Positions 36,491 to 45,226 of a stretch of 64,000 bases of DNA are shown one piece after another (position 1 is the first letter of the stretch; the number at the start of each line of letters is the position of its first letter). Where the stretch lies: positions 1-64,000 of the forward strand of contig JAEYCB010000042.1 in NCBI GenBank assembly GCA_023404345.1, in the 5' to 3' direction. A program made the position numbers and the translations under genes. This stretch comes from Bacillota bacterium. GTDB lineage: Bacteria; Bacillota; Clostridia; Christensenellales; Aristaeellaceae. The notes beneath the pieces are model-generated. The model saw only the letters and a program-made list of their open reading frames with translations. It was not told the origin of the DNA and searched no databases.

Positions 36491-38689
36491 TCAGGTCGAT
36501 CCGCGATAGACCTCGATGATGTCGCTGCGTTTGTGAAGCTGGGTAAAGACCCTATCCAGCTGCTCGCGACTCTTGACCTGGATGACCATGGTGATGTTGC
36601 TGGTTTTTTTCTTTTCGTCCCGCTTGGCAGACACCGCCACGATGGGCACGTCCATGTTGCCGATGCACAAGGCCAGCTCGCCCAGCAAGCTTACATGGTC
36701 ATAGGCGATGATATTGATGGAGGCATTGAAGTTGGCCAGGTCGCTTGCACCTGCCCAGCTCACCTCCACCATGCGCTCCTGCTCAGAGTTGGTGGCGTTG
36801 ATGCAGTCGGCCTTATGCACAGTCACGCCGCGTCCGCGGGTGATGTAGCCCACGATCTCATCGCCGGGCACAGGATTGCAGCAGCGGGCGAAGCGAACCA
36901 ACATGCCGCTTTCGCCCTTGACGTACATGCCGTGAGTAGGCTTGCCCAGGTGGCTCTGTGCCTCCTCGTGAGAAACCTCCTGCACCTTGGGCAACGCGGG
37001 CGTCTCGCTCTTGCGCTGCTCCTCCAGCAGGCGACTGATCACATAGGCGCTGGCGATGCCGCCATAACCCACGGCACCGTAGATATCGTTAAGCTCGGAA
37101 AAGGCGTAGCGCTTCAAAATACCTTCGTAATACTCTGTCTTGGTCAGCGCCGACAGCGCCACGCCGCGGCGCTTGGCCTCCTTTTCCAGCATGTCGCGGC
37201 CCTTGATGACGTTTTCGCCGCGCAGCTCGCGCTTGAGGAACTGGCGTATCTTGGCCTTGGCCTGCTGGGTTTTGACCACGCGCAGCCAATCGGTGCTGGG
37301 GCCCTTGGAGGAGGGCGATGTGATGATCTCCACCCGGTCGCCCGTCTCCAGCTCGGTTTCCAGTGGCACGATGCGGCCGTTGACCTTGGCGCCCACGCAG
37401 TGGTTGCCCACGCCGGAGTGGATGCGGTAGGCAAAGTCGATGGGCGTAGCGCCGCGCTGCATGCTCACGATGTCGCCCTTGGGGGTAAAAAGTAGCACCT
37501 CCTCGCTGAACAGGTCGGTTTTCAGCGAGTCGATGAATTCCTGGCTATCGCGCGTATCGCCCTGCCAGTCGAGAATCTGGCGCAGCCAGTAAAGCTTGTT
37601 GTCCAAATCGCCGCCACCCGCGCCGCCCTCCTTATAGCGCCAGTGCGCCGCCACGCCAAACTCGGCCACACGGTGCATCTCCCAGGTGCGGATCTGGATT
37701 TCAAAGGGGAAGGGCATCTTGCGTCCACCAATTACGGTGGTGTGCAGGCTCTGGTACATGTTGCCCTTGGGCACACTGATGTAGTCCTTGAACCGGCCGG
37801 GGATCTGGTTCCACAGCGTGTGCACGATGCCCAGCACCGTATAGCAGTCCTGCACGGTGTCCACCAGCACGCGCACGGCGATCAGGTCGTAAATCTGGTC
37901 GAAGGTCTTGCCCTGCCCCTTCATCTTTTTGTAAATGGAATACAGGTGCTTGGGGCGGCCGTCCATCTCGTAGTGAATGTGCTGCGCGTCGAGCTTTTCG
38001 GACAGCTCGGAAATAACCATACGGATATTTTCCTCGCGCTCGGTGCGTCTGAGGCCCACCTTCTGGGCGATGTCGTGGAAGGCGTCGGGGTCGATGTACT
38101 TGAAACTGAGATCTTCCAGCTCGGATTTGATGGAGTTCATGCCCAGGCGGTGCGCCAGCGGGGCGTAGATATCCAGCGTCTCGTGGGCGATGGCCTTCTG
38201 CCGCTCCTCTGGCTGGAAGCGCAGCGTGCGCATGTTGTGCAGCCGGTCCGCCAGCTTGATGATCACCACGCGGATGTCCTTACTCATGGCCAGAATCATC
38301 TTGCGCAGGCTTTCAGCCTTCTGCTCCTCGCGGTTGGTGAAATCCAGCTTATCCAGCTTGGTCACACCGTCCACCAGCTGGGCGACCTCGTCCCCGAACT
38401 CCGTGCGGATGGTGTCCAGCGTGATATCCTTACAGTCCTCCACCGTATCGTGCAGGAAGCCCGCCGCGATTGTCGGCGCGTCGATCATCAGGTCGGTAAG
38501 GATGCTCGCCACCGACACCGGGTGAATGAAATACGGCTCGCCGCTTTTGCGCACCTGTCCCCGGTGCGCGTTTTCGGCAAACTCGTACGCCTTTTTGACC
38601 AGCAGGCAGCCGTCGCCGGGATGGTGCTTCTGCACCCGCGCCAGCATCTTTTCCAGCGGCATGCACTCGTTGGTGATGTAGGTAAGCAT
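36491..38689 (-). CDS. relA: (p)ppGpp synthetase/hydrolase
   Basis: A 732-aa long RSH protein controlling the stringent response. The HD hydrolase domain carries HDTVED at 80-85, so hydrolysis should be active; the synthetase domain has YSIYKKMKGQG, NMYQSLHTTVIG and EFGVAAHWRYKEG; TGS (FTPKGDIVSMQRGATPIDFA) and a C-terminal ACT domain follow. The layout is that of a bifunctional Rel. ATG 38689 follows GAGG by nine bases. The frameshifted membrane gene starts 26 nt after its stop, with a ribosome site between. Confidence 0.95.
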   Translation of the reverse strand: MLTYITNECMPLEKMLARVQKHHPGDGCLLVKKAYEFAENAHRGQVRKSGEPYFIHPVSVASILTDLMIDAPTIAAGFLHDTVEDCKDITLDTIRTEFGDEVAQLVDGVTKLDKLDFTNREEQKAESLRKMILAMSKDIRVVIIKLADRLHNMRTLRFQPEERQKAIAHETLDIYAPLAHRLGMNSIKSELEDLSFKYIDPDAFHDIAQKVGLRRTEREENIRMVISELSEKLDAQHIHYEMDGRPKHLYSIYKKMKGQGKTFDQIYDLIAVRVLVDTVQDCYTVLGIVHTLWNQIPGRFKDYISVPKGNMYQSLHTTVIGGRKMPFPFEIQIRTWEMHRVAEFGVAAHWRYKEGGAGGGDLDNKLYWLRQILDWQGDTRDSQEFIDSLKTDLFSEEVLLFTPKGDIVSMQRGATPIDFAYRIHSGVGNHCVGAKVNGRIVPLETELETGDRVEIITSPSSKGPSTDWLRVVKTQQAKAKIRQFLKRELRGENVIKGRDMLEKEAKRRGVALSALTKTEYYEGILKRYAFSELNDIYGAVGYGGIASAYVISRLLEEQRKSETPALPKVQEVSHEEAQSHLGKPTHGMYVKGESGMLVRFARCCNPVPGDEIVGYITRGRGVTVHKADCINATNSEQERMVEVSWAGASDLANFNASINIIAYDHVSLLGELALCIGNMDVPIVAVSAKRDEKKKTSNITMVIQVKSREQLDRVFTQLHKRSDIIEVYRGST

Positions 38690-38725
38690 CGTATCACATC
38701 CTCGACTATATCCTGGGGTTCGGTC

Positions 38726-38803
38726 TCATTCAACCTGGCTGAACCGGACGCCGCTTTGCGCACCGGCCGTCAGCAGCACCCAGATCGCGCCCGTCATAGC
38801 CAT
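38726..38803 (-). other. Possible 25-codon leader ORF before relA
   Basis: ATG 38803 to TGA 38726 encodes a short, partly hydrophobic peptide (MAMTGAIWVLLTAGAQSG, then VRFSQVE) with GC-rich third positions like real genes. Its ribosome site, GGGG, is weak. It fills the 126-nt gap between the GNAT gene and relA. It may be meaningless; I see no attenuator. Confidence 0.2.
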
Positions 38804-38815
38804 TTTTCCCCGACG

Positions 38816-39553
38816 TCAGCCCACATGCTTGACGTAGGTGTACAGCGTGTCCGTGATCGTCGCCCCGGCGTTGACATAGACGCGCAGGACCTTGGCGTTG
38901 TTGCTGACGATGGTGGAGGTCAGGCGCTTGCAGTCATGGGTGAAGCAGGTATCCAACGTCTTTTTGTGAAGCAGCGCGCCCATACCGCGGTTGCCCTCCT
39001 CGTCATACATGCCCATAAGCACGGGATCGACCGTGGTTTCATCCTTGCGGCAGATGACAAAAAAGCCGATGGGCTTGTCGCCCGAAAGTACCTCGTAGAG
39101 AAAGCCGCCGCGCTCCAGCATGCTTCTGAGCCAGTTGGCATAGCGGTTTCCACCCTTTTCACGGCCGAAGGCCGGATCGATGCTCACGCGGTCGCTTTTG
39201 AACACGCCCTGGCGGATCAGGCCATAAATGCGCTCGCGGTCGGCCTCGTCCATGCGCTCCGCCACGCTCAGGCCCCGGTCAAAGCGGGCAATGGAGGACG
39301 GCATATGATACTCGTCCCGCCGGATCATAACATGGAATACCGTTTCCACATAGGTATAGCCTAGGGATTGCATTGAAAACAGCAGTGCCGGGCAATCCAC
39401 CGGGGTTTTCACCACGATATATTCCGCACCCTGCTTCGTGATGCGCGCTTCCTCCTCCCGGAGCATATCGGGGGTATCGTTGGCGTCCAGCGCGATCTCA
39501 TAGGCGTCCACACCCAGATTTTCACGCTCCCAGACCGCATGCGTGGTCTTCAT
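38816..39553 (-). CDS. GNAT family N-acetyltransferase
   Basis: A 245-aa acetyltransferase. The C-terminal GNAT core has GFFVICRKDETTVDPVLMG, then YDEEGNRGMGALLHKKTL as the acetyl-CoA region and SNNAKVLRVYVNAGA as the last helix. The N-terminal third resembles WecD-like amino-sugar acetyltransferases, but this is loose. ATG 39553 has GGGAGG nine bases upstream, inside the end of the GT2 gene, with which it overlaps by 32 nt. It is the last gene of the lux-like/glycan operon and would N-acylate an amino sugar or similar (inference). Confidence 0.75.
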   Translation of the reverse strand: MKTTHAVWERENLGVDAYEIALDANDTPDMLREEEARITKQGAEYIVVKTPVDCPALLFSMQSLGYTYVETVFHVMIRRDEYHMPSSIARFDRGLSVAERMDEADRERIYGLIRQGVFKSDRVSIDPAFGREKGGNRYANWLRSMLERGGFLYEVLSGDKPIGFFVICRKDETTVDPVLMGMYDEEGNRGMGALLHKKTLDTCFTHDCKRLTSTIVSNNAKVLRVYVNAGATITDTLYTYVKHVG

Positions 39554-40532
39554 CCACGTTCGCCTCCCTTTCTTCCAGCTGATGGATTCCCTCTGCCGCC
39601 CCGCGCGTTACGCTACGCACCACAAACTGCGGCGAGCGATTGATGCTCAGGTAGATGCGCCCGATGTATTCCCCCGTCACGCCGATCAGCGCGATGATCA
39701 CGCCGCCCAGCACCAGCATCACGGAAATGATGCTGGACCAGCCGGCGGGGATGTCGGGATTCACCAGCTTTCGAATCACCGTCGCCAACGCGAATACCAT
39801 GCCCACCACCGCTGTGAGCCAGCCGACGTAGCTGGCAAAACGCAGGGGCTTGATGGAAAAGGCCGTCACACCGTTGAGCCACAGGGCCACCAGCTTTTTG
39901 AGGTTGTAGCCGCTGTGGCCCTCCGCGCGGGCGCGGTGCTCCACGGGCACGTTGGCATAGCGGCTCACGCTCTGGAACAAAAGGCCCGTCACGTAGGGAA
40001 AGGGGTTGGGGTACTGGAGCGCCGTATCCACCACAAAGCGGCGGCAGGCGTAGTAGCTGTTGACGGTCAGTTCCTTCGGCTGGCCGAAGAAGTAGTGGTT
40101 GCAGGCGGCGTTGAAGCGGCTGCCCAGATTGCGAAGCGCGCTTTGCCTGCGTTTGGGGTACTGGGCAAAGACGATGTCGTACCCCTCGGCCACCTTGTCG
40201 ATGAGCTTGAAGCACTCGCAGGCAGGGGTCTGACCGTCGTCGTCCAGACAGATCACGATGTCGCCCCGCACCTGATGGAAGCCCGCCATCACCGCGCTGT
40301 GCTGGCCGAAGTTGCGCGACAGGTCCACAAACACGATGGCGGGGTCCCGCTCGCACAGCTGGCGGATGGCGTCGGCAGTGTCGTCGGGGCTGCCGTCATT
40401 GACAAGGATGATCTCATGGTCGTATTCGTCCGCGCGGGCGGCGAGCGTGTCGTTTAGCTCCCCGACCACCGCGCCGATGGTGTGCGCGGAGCGGTAGCAG
40501 GGAATCACAAAGGAAAGCAGCGGTTTGGCCAT
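39522..40532 (-). CDS. Polyprenyl-phosphate GT2 glycosyltransferase, DPM1/GtrB-like
   Basis: A 336-aa GT2 enzyme with the GT-A core in the first 230 residues (LSFVIPCYRSAHTIG, LVNDGSPDDTAD, NFGQHSAVMAGF, CLDDDGQTP) and two C-terminal membrane helices (near 245-265 and 282-305), the design of GtrB/ArnC enzymes that put a sugar on undecaprenyl phosphate. ATG 40532 follows GAGGTG by seven bases. It sits 17 nt after the LuxC-like gene. The lipid-linked sugar could feed the DUF6056-like proteins of the same operon. Confidence 0.88.
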   Translation of the reverse strand: MAKPLLSFVIPCYRSAHTIGAVVGELNDTLAARADEYDHEIILVNDGSPDDTADAIRQLCERDPAIVFVDLSRNFGQHSAVMAGFHQVRGDIVICLDDDGQTPACECFKLIDKVAEGYDIVFAQYPKRRQSALRNLGSRFNAACNHYFFGQPKELTVNSYYACRRFVVDTALQYPNPFPYVTGLLFQSVSRYANVPVEHRARAEGHSGYNLKKLVALWLNGVTAFSIKPLRFASYVGWLTAVVGMVFALATVIRKLVNPDIPAGWSSIISVMLVLGGVIIALIGVTGEYIGRIYLSINRSPQFVVRSVTRGAAEGIHQLEEREANVDEDHACGLGA

Positions 40533-40549
40533 AAAGGCACCTCGTTTCG

Positions 40550-41749
40550 TCAGATGGCGGATATGCGGCGGCTGAGCGTGCGGATGAGGTCGTAGCCGTC
40601 CCAGGTAAGTGCGAAGTCCATGGTGTGCCCCACAGGCGCGATGCGGTCCACGCCCCACAGGGCGTTTTCGCGCACAAAGCGGCGAAGCGCCTCCGGCTCC
40701 AGCCCCAGATAGCTGAGCGTCTGGTACTTGCGCTTCACCACCGGAATCAGGCTGTCCAGCGTTTCGGCGGCGTACTCCGCAAAGAAGCCGCCCGCGCAGC
40801 GGTGCTCGTCGATGTCCGGGGTGAGCTCGCTCACCTGAACGCGCACCACGGTGTTGTCCGGCATGGGCGCGATGGCCGCGCCCGGCAGCGCGGCGGCCGC
40901 GCGGAAGGCCGCGGTCAGCTTGTCCACCGCCACCACCGGCTCGATGGGATAGCGCGGCGCGGCATACGCGCGCACAGCCTCCCAGAAGCGCTCCTGCGCC
41001 TGCGTCACCGCTTCCCGGCCGCCCAGCCAGTACACCAGCCGGGGCGAGGTGCAGGCGTTCTGGTCGGTGAGATACGTGTCGTTGAAAAAGCCGCGCGCGG
41101 CTGCGGCCAGCGCCTTGTCATCCATGGCCAGCACGCTCTTTGCGTCCACGGCCAGCAGGCTGTAGCGGTCGGGGAAGGCAACCTCCACCGCGCGGGGCGC
41201 AAGCGGCGCCATGCGCACGCGGCGCACGGTCTCGTCGCCGCCCCAGATGATGCGCGCGTCGCAGTGGGCGCTCAGCATCTCCGTCACGTCCTGGCGGTCG
41301 CGCGGATAGATCACCACGCACACATGGTTTGCCAGCGCCGCGTGCGTGCCGCGAAGCAGCGCGTCCATCACGCGGCAGATGATGCGCGTCTGCGGAAAAT
41401 CCCGGCTGGAGGCCTTGACCACGCAGTCGTTGCCCGCCAGCAGCCCCGCCGCCAGCGAATAGGCGAAGTTGACCGGCACGTTGCTGGGCGCAATGTGAAA
41501 CGAAAGCCCGCGCCCCAGCCGGTCCGAAACCGCGCCCTCGTATTCCCGCGCCAGCGCCTCCAGATTCGTGCGCCGACAGAAGAAGCCGAAGGCCACCACA
41601 TCCGGGTAAGTGCGCGCCTCGCGGTCGGCGATGAGGGCAGCGCCCAGGTCGGAAAGGAAGGCCATCACGCCGCCGTCAAAAGGCACAAGGGGATGGGCGC
41701 TCTGCCAGTCCCCGCCGCACAGGCGGGTATAGGGCTCATTTCTGCTCAT
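40550..41749 (-). CDS. LuxC-like acyl reductase
   Basis: A 399-aa member of the LuxC acyl-CoA reductase family, related to aldehyde dehydrogenases. The probable catalytic cysteine is in TDQNACTSPRLVYW, and FHIAPSNVPVNFAYSLA is the nucleotide-fold part. In bioluminescent bacteria LuxC reduces an acyl group received from LuxE to an aldehyde with NADPH. ATG 41749 (MSRNEPYTRL) overlaps the LuxE-like stop by 14 nt. No luxAB is present, so the product is used otherwise, probably in glycan or lipid making. Confidence 0.87.
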   Translation of the reverse strand: MSRNEPYTRLCGGDWQSAHPLVPFDGGVMAFLSDLGAALIADREARTYPDVVAFGFFCRRTNLEALAREYEGAVSDRLGRGLSFHIAPSNVPVNFAYSLAAGLLAGNDCVVKASSRDFPQTRIICRVMDALLRGTHAALANHVCVVIYPRDRQDVTEMLSAHCDARIIWGGDETVRRVRMAPLAPRAVEVAFPDRYSLLAVDAKSVLAMDDKALAAAARGFFNDTYLTDQNACTSPRLVYWLGGREAVTQAQERFWEAVRAYAAPRYPIEPVVAVDKLTAAFRAAAALPGAAIAPMPDNTVVRVQVSELTPDIDEHRCAGGFFAEYAAETLDSLIPVVKRKYQTLSYLGLEPEALRRFVRENALWGVDRIAPVGHTMDFALTWDGYDLIRTLSRRISAI

Positions 41750-42806
41750 AGGTATCGCTGCACCCCCGCACCTCGGCGCGCTTGACGCGCCCCAGAATTT
41801 CAAAGTATTTGCCCTTGCGGCCGCAGGGGCAGTCGTCCTCGCCGAGAATACGCCCCTCGTCCTCGGTGAGGAGCACATGGCCCGGATAGCTGCGCGGCAG
41901 CACGCTGGACACCTGAATCAGCCCCGTCTCCCCCACGCCGGCCACGGAGAAGTCCCCCGGCCGCCGGATGGTCACGTCCGACCATACGGGCGCGTGCAGG
42001 TGGCCGTGCTCGCATTCCATGTAGATGGTGCCGGTCTGCTCAACCATGCCGTAGTAGTTGTGCACGCGGGTGAGGCCGCAGGTCTCCCGCAGTTCCTGCT
42101 TGAAGCGTTCGGTGGAAATATGCTGGTCCGCCAGCTTCTTCCATCCGCCGCCGTGCACCAGCACCCCGCGGCTGAGATCCGGATGGTAGCCCGTCTCCCG
42201 CAGCCTGGCCACGAAGTACTGCCAGATCATGAACGTGAAGCCGAAGAGGAAGATGTCCTCTCCCCCATGCTTCTCAAGAAACACCTCCAGCCCCTCCCTG
42301 TCCAGCTCCATATTCTCGTCCAGCGCAAACACCTTGTCGCGCGCGAACATGCTGAAACCCAGAATGCCCGCGCCCCGCGCCGAGAACATGGCACGGTTCT
42401 TGATGACGGCGCTGGTGTCGAGGATCATCATGGGCAGGCGCTGCTTGCCCAGAAACTCGCCCATGATGCGGCTGAGCACCTTGCTTTGCAGGGCGCTGGT
42501 TTCCCGGTCGAGGTAGATGCGGCTCACCTGCTGGCCCGTCGTGCCCGACGAGGTCATGGTGCGGTGGAGGGCTTCGTCAGGCACGCTTTTGAGCGTGAGC
42601 TCCTTGAACAGCCGCACCGGCAGAAAGGGCAGCGCCTCGAAGCCCGCTCCGCGCGCGGGCCAGGCGTCCCGCATGCGCGCATATTCGGGGCAGCGCGCGG
42701 CGTGCCAGTCCGTCAGGTCCGACAGCTCCGCGTCCAGAAAGGCCCGCTTTTTCGCCCGGTCCCATTCGTAGACGGGCAAAGAGGGCAGGTCGTTGACGTC
42801 ATACAT
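41736..42806 (-). CDS. LuxE-like acyl-protein synthetase
   Basis: A 356-aa LuxE-family ligase that activates a carboxylic acid as acyl-AMP and passes it to a cysteine. The adenylate motif is TMTSSGTTGQQVSRIY; HNYYGMVEQTG lies mid-protein; the C-terminal RGCSDTYEQK carries Cys349 at the position where LuxE has its acyl-holding cysteine. The start overlaps the AMP-ligase end by eight nt and its end overlaps the LuxC-like gene by 14 nt, so the two subunits are coupled. Confidence 0.87.
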   Translation of the reverse strand: MYDVNDLPSLPVYEWDRAKKRAFLDAELSDLTDWHAARCPEYARMRDAWPARGAGFEALPFLPVRLFKELTLKSVPDEALHRTMTSSGTTGQQVSRIYLDRETSALQSKVLSRIMGEFLGKQRLPMMILDTSAVIKNRAMFSARGAGILGFSMFARDKVFALDENMELDREGLEVFLEKHGGEDIFLFGFTFMIWQYFVARLRETGYHPDLSRGVLVHGGGWKKLADQHISTERFKQELRETCGLTRVHNYYGMVEQTGTIYMECEHGHLHAPVWSDVTIRRPGDFSVAGVGETGLIQVSSVLPRSYPGHVLLTEDEGRILGEDDCPCGRKGKYFEILGRVKRAEVRGCSDTYEQK

Positions 42807-44205
42807 GGTATTTCTCCAGCTCCCGGTAGAGGGTCTTGCCCGCGTCGTTCTTGGGGATGGCGTCCAGATGCATCGTATGGAAGCCGCTCTGGTTCAGCCC
42901 CGTCTTTTCCGACAGCCAGGCGCGCATGGCGGGCAGTGCGTCCGCGTCGGTGGAGAAGATCATCAGGTGGTCGTCCCGGCCCGCGCAGGCGCATTCCGCA
43001 TCCGGGAACGCCGCCTTGAGCATGCGCTCGGTCTCGTCCAGGTTGACGCGGTTGCCGTACATCTTCAAAAACCGCTTTTTGCGGCCAACGACCGTGTAGC
43101 AGCCGTCCTCGTCCACCTGCGCCATATCGCCGGTATCCAGCACGCCGCCGCGCTCGTCGCCCTTCGCAAGATCGGCCCCGCACTGGGCGTATCCCAGCGT
43201 CACGTTCTCGCCGTAGTAGCGAAGCTCGCCCGTCACGTGCGGCTCGGTGATGATTTCGCCGTCCACACCGATGAGCTCAAAGCGCCCGCCGGGGATGGCT
43301 ACGCCCATGGCGCCCACCTTGTCCAGACTCATCTCCCATGGCAGGTAGGCCATGCGGGCCGTGGCCTCGCACTGTCCATACATGACGACGAACTTGCGCC
43401 CCGTGTCCCTGCACCACTCAGCAAAGCGGCGGTGCAGCTCCGGCAGAAGCTTTCCGCCCGCCTGAGTGAGCGTGCGCAAAGTGGGCAGGTCCATGCGGGT
43501 GAAGCGCATGCGGTCGAGCATCTCGTAGGTGTAGGGCACGCCGCCGATGCTGGTGGCCCCCGCCTCCTTGAAGAAGTTCCAGAAGTCGCGCTGGGCGATG
43601 CCCTTCTCGGTCAACAGCACGGTCGCGCCCACCCAGAGGTGGGTGTTGAGGATGCTAAGCCCGTAGGTATAGTTCATGGGGAGCGTCGTGATGGGCCGCT
43701 CCTGCGCGGTCAGCGCGAGGTATTCCACGATGCTTTCGGTGTTGGCGCAGATGTTCTCATAGCTCTGGCGCACAAACTTGGGGCTGCCGGTGGAGCCGCT
43801 GGTGGTCAGAAGCAGCGCAAGGTCGTCATGCAGCTTCGTCTCCGTGCCAAAGGGCGTTTTGAGCAGGCGGTAGCCAAAGCGCTCGTAGACGCTTTCGCAA
43901 GCTTCCCAGTCAAAGCCCTCCGGCGCCCACAGGTACGCCGGGTGATACGCCTCGTACAGCGCGGCAAACAGCTCCCGGTCGATGGAGGCGGCCAGCAGCG
44001 CGGGCACCACGCCGCCCTCCACCATGCCCGCGTAGCCCACGGCGCTGCCGATGGTGTTGCCGCACAGGCCAAAGCACAGGCAGCGCCCGCCGATGGCCCC
44101 GCACAGCGCCTCGCCCTCGCGCGCAAGCTGCGCGTAGGTCAGGCTCTGGCCGTGCTCGTCAAGCAGCGCCGGAGCGTCGCCGAAGCGGTCAAATCTCCAC
44201 ATCAT
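42799..44205 (-). CDS. AMP-dependent acyl ligase
   Basis: A 468-aa ANL-superfamily enzyme. The ATP loop is LLLTTSGSTGSPKFV, followed by VMYGQCEATARMAYLP, GELRYYGENVTLGY, LDTGDMAQVDEDG and the C-terminal lysine in KNDAGKTLYRELEKY. It probably loads an acid onto the neighbouring ACP. Tandem ATGs at 44205 and 44202 lie inside the end of the ACP gene, so the start overlaps it by up to 17 nt. The acid cannot be predicted. Confidence 0.88.
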   Translation of the reverse strand: MMWRFDRFGDAPALLDEHGQSLTYAQLAREGEALCGAIGGRCLCFGLCGNTIGSAVGYAGMVEGGVVPALLAASIDRELFAALYEAYHPAYLWAPEGFDWEACESVYERFGYRLLKTPFGTETKLHDDLALLLTTSGSTGSPKFVRQSYENICANTESIVEYLALTAQERPITTLPMNYTYGLSILNTHLWVGATVLLTEKGIAQRDFWNFFKEAGATSIGGVPYTYEMLDRMRFTRMDLPTLRTLTQAGGKLLPELHRRFAEWCRDTGRKFVVMYGQCEATARMAYLPWEMSLDKVGAMGVAIPGGRFELIGVDGEIITEPHVTGELRYYGENVTLGYAQCGADLAKGDERGGVLDTGDMAQVDEDGCYTVVGRKKRFLKMYGNRVNLDETERMLKAAFPDAECACAGRDDHLMIFSTDADALPAMRAWLSEKTGLNQSGFHTMHLDAIPKNDAGKTLYRELEKYHV

Positions 44206-44425
44206 ACTTGCGCAGAATCTCCTTCCCCTTCTCAAACGAGCTCAGGTCGATGATGTCGTCCATATCCACCATGATGTCAAACGCATCCTCCAGCGCGGCG
44301 ATCAGGGTCATGTGGCCCACGCTGTCCCACTGGTCGCTCTCGCCGTACTTGAGGGCGGGCACGTCGCTTTCGGGCACTTCCAGCGCCTCGGAAAACGCCT
44401 TTACGTACTTTTCCAGATTCGTCAT
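44189..44425 (-). CDS. Acyl carrier protein
   Basis: A 78-aa acidic ACP with the phosphopantetheine serine Ser35 in DSVGHMTLIAALED. The motif is DSVGHM rather than DSLDLV of fatty-acid ACPs, as often seen in dedicated carriers of glycan or polyketide clusters. It is encoded directly before the AMP-ligase with overlapping frames, so the two should act together. AcpS (15397-15768) could activate it. Confidence 0.92.
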   Translation of the reverse strand: MTNLEKYVKAFSEALEVPESDVPALKYGESDQWDSVGHMTLIAALEDAFDIMVDMDDIIDLSSFEKGKEILRKYDVEI

Positions 44426-44481
44426 GTGAATCGCTCCTTTATGATGATGTAGTCGGATTTTTTTGGGGTGGGGAGATGGGC

Positions 44482-45225
44482 TTACAGCATGCCGCCGTCC
44501 ACCCGCCAGACCTGACCGGTCACGTAGCTGGCCATGTCGCTGGCCAGGAAGGCCGCCACGCCCGCGATCTCCTCGGGCCGGGCCTTGCGGTGCATGAGGA
44601 TGCGGCCCAGCTGCTCCTGCGTCACCTTTTCGCTCAGCCCGCTCACCAGATCCGTGTCCGTAAATCCAGGGGCCAAAGCATTTGCGCGGATGCCCACGCT
44701 GATGAGCTCGCGCGCCATCTTCTTCGTGGCGGCGATCACCGCCGCCTTGGAGGCGGAATAGTCCAGACGGCTGTCGCCCTCGATGCCGGCAACGCTAGCC
44801 ACATTGACCACCGCGCCGTATTTGTTTCGCGCCATGAGGCGCGTGGCCAGGCGGCTGACCTCTACCATGGCGAAGAAGTTCACGTCCATGATGCGGTGCA
44901 TGTCCTCGGCAGAGGTCATCTGAAACATGCGGTCCTCGCCCATGATGCCGGCGTTGTTGACCAGCACATGCAGGGGCTGCTTGTCCGCCATGACCTGACG
45001 GAACGCCTCCTTGAGCGCCGCCGTGTCGGTCAGCTCGCAGTAGACGGGTTTGATCCATACGCCGTACTTTCCAGCGGCCATGGCCAGACGCGCCTCAAAG
45101 CGCGCATCCGGCGTGCGGGCGAAGGCCCACACGTTGGCCCCCTCACGGGCAAACACCTCCACCATCGCCGCTCCGATGCCGCGCGCCGCGCCGGTAATCA
45201 GCGCGTTCTTTCCTTCCAAGAGCAT
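44482..45225 (-). CDS. SDR oxidoreductase, FabG-like
   Basis: A 247-aa short-chain dehydrogenase. It has the NAD(P) loop TGAARGIGAA (11-20), VNNAGIMGEDRM and the active-site YSASK in DSRLDYSASKAAV, with a typical C-terminal YVTGQVWRVDGG. It is likely a 3-oxoacyl-ACP-reductase-like enzyme working on an ACP-bound or sugar substrate of this cluster. ATG 45225 is one base past the stop of the upstream membrane protein, after GGAGGGGG. A 56-nt gap precedes the ACP gene. Confidence 0.9.
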   Translation of the reverse strand: MLLEGKNALITGAARGIGAAMVEVFAREGANVWAFARTPDARFEARLAMAAGKYGVWIKPVYCELTDTAALKEAFRQVMADKQPLHVLVNNAGIMGEDRMFQMTSAEDMHRIMDVNFFAMVEVSRLATRLMARNKYGAVVNVASVAGIEGDSRLDYSASKAAVIAATKKMARELISVGIRANALAPGFTDTDLVSGLSEKVTQEQLGRILMHRKARPEEIAGVAAFLASDMASYVTGQVWRVDGGML

Positions 45226-45226
45226 A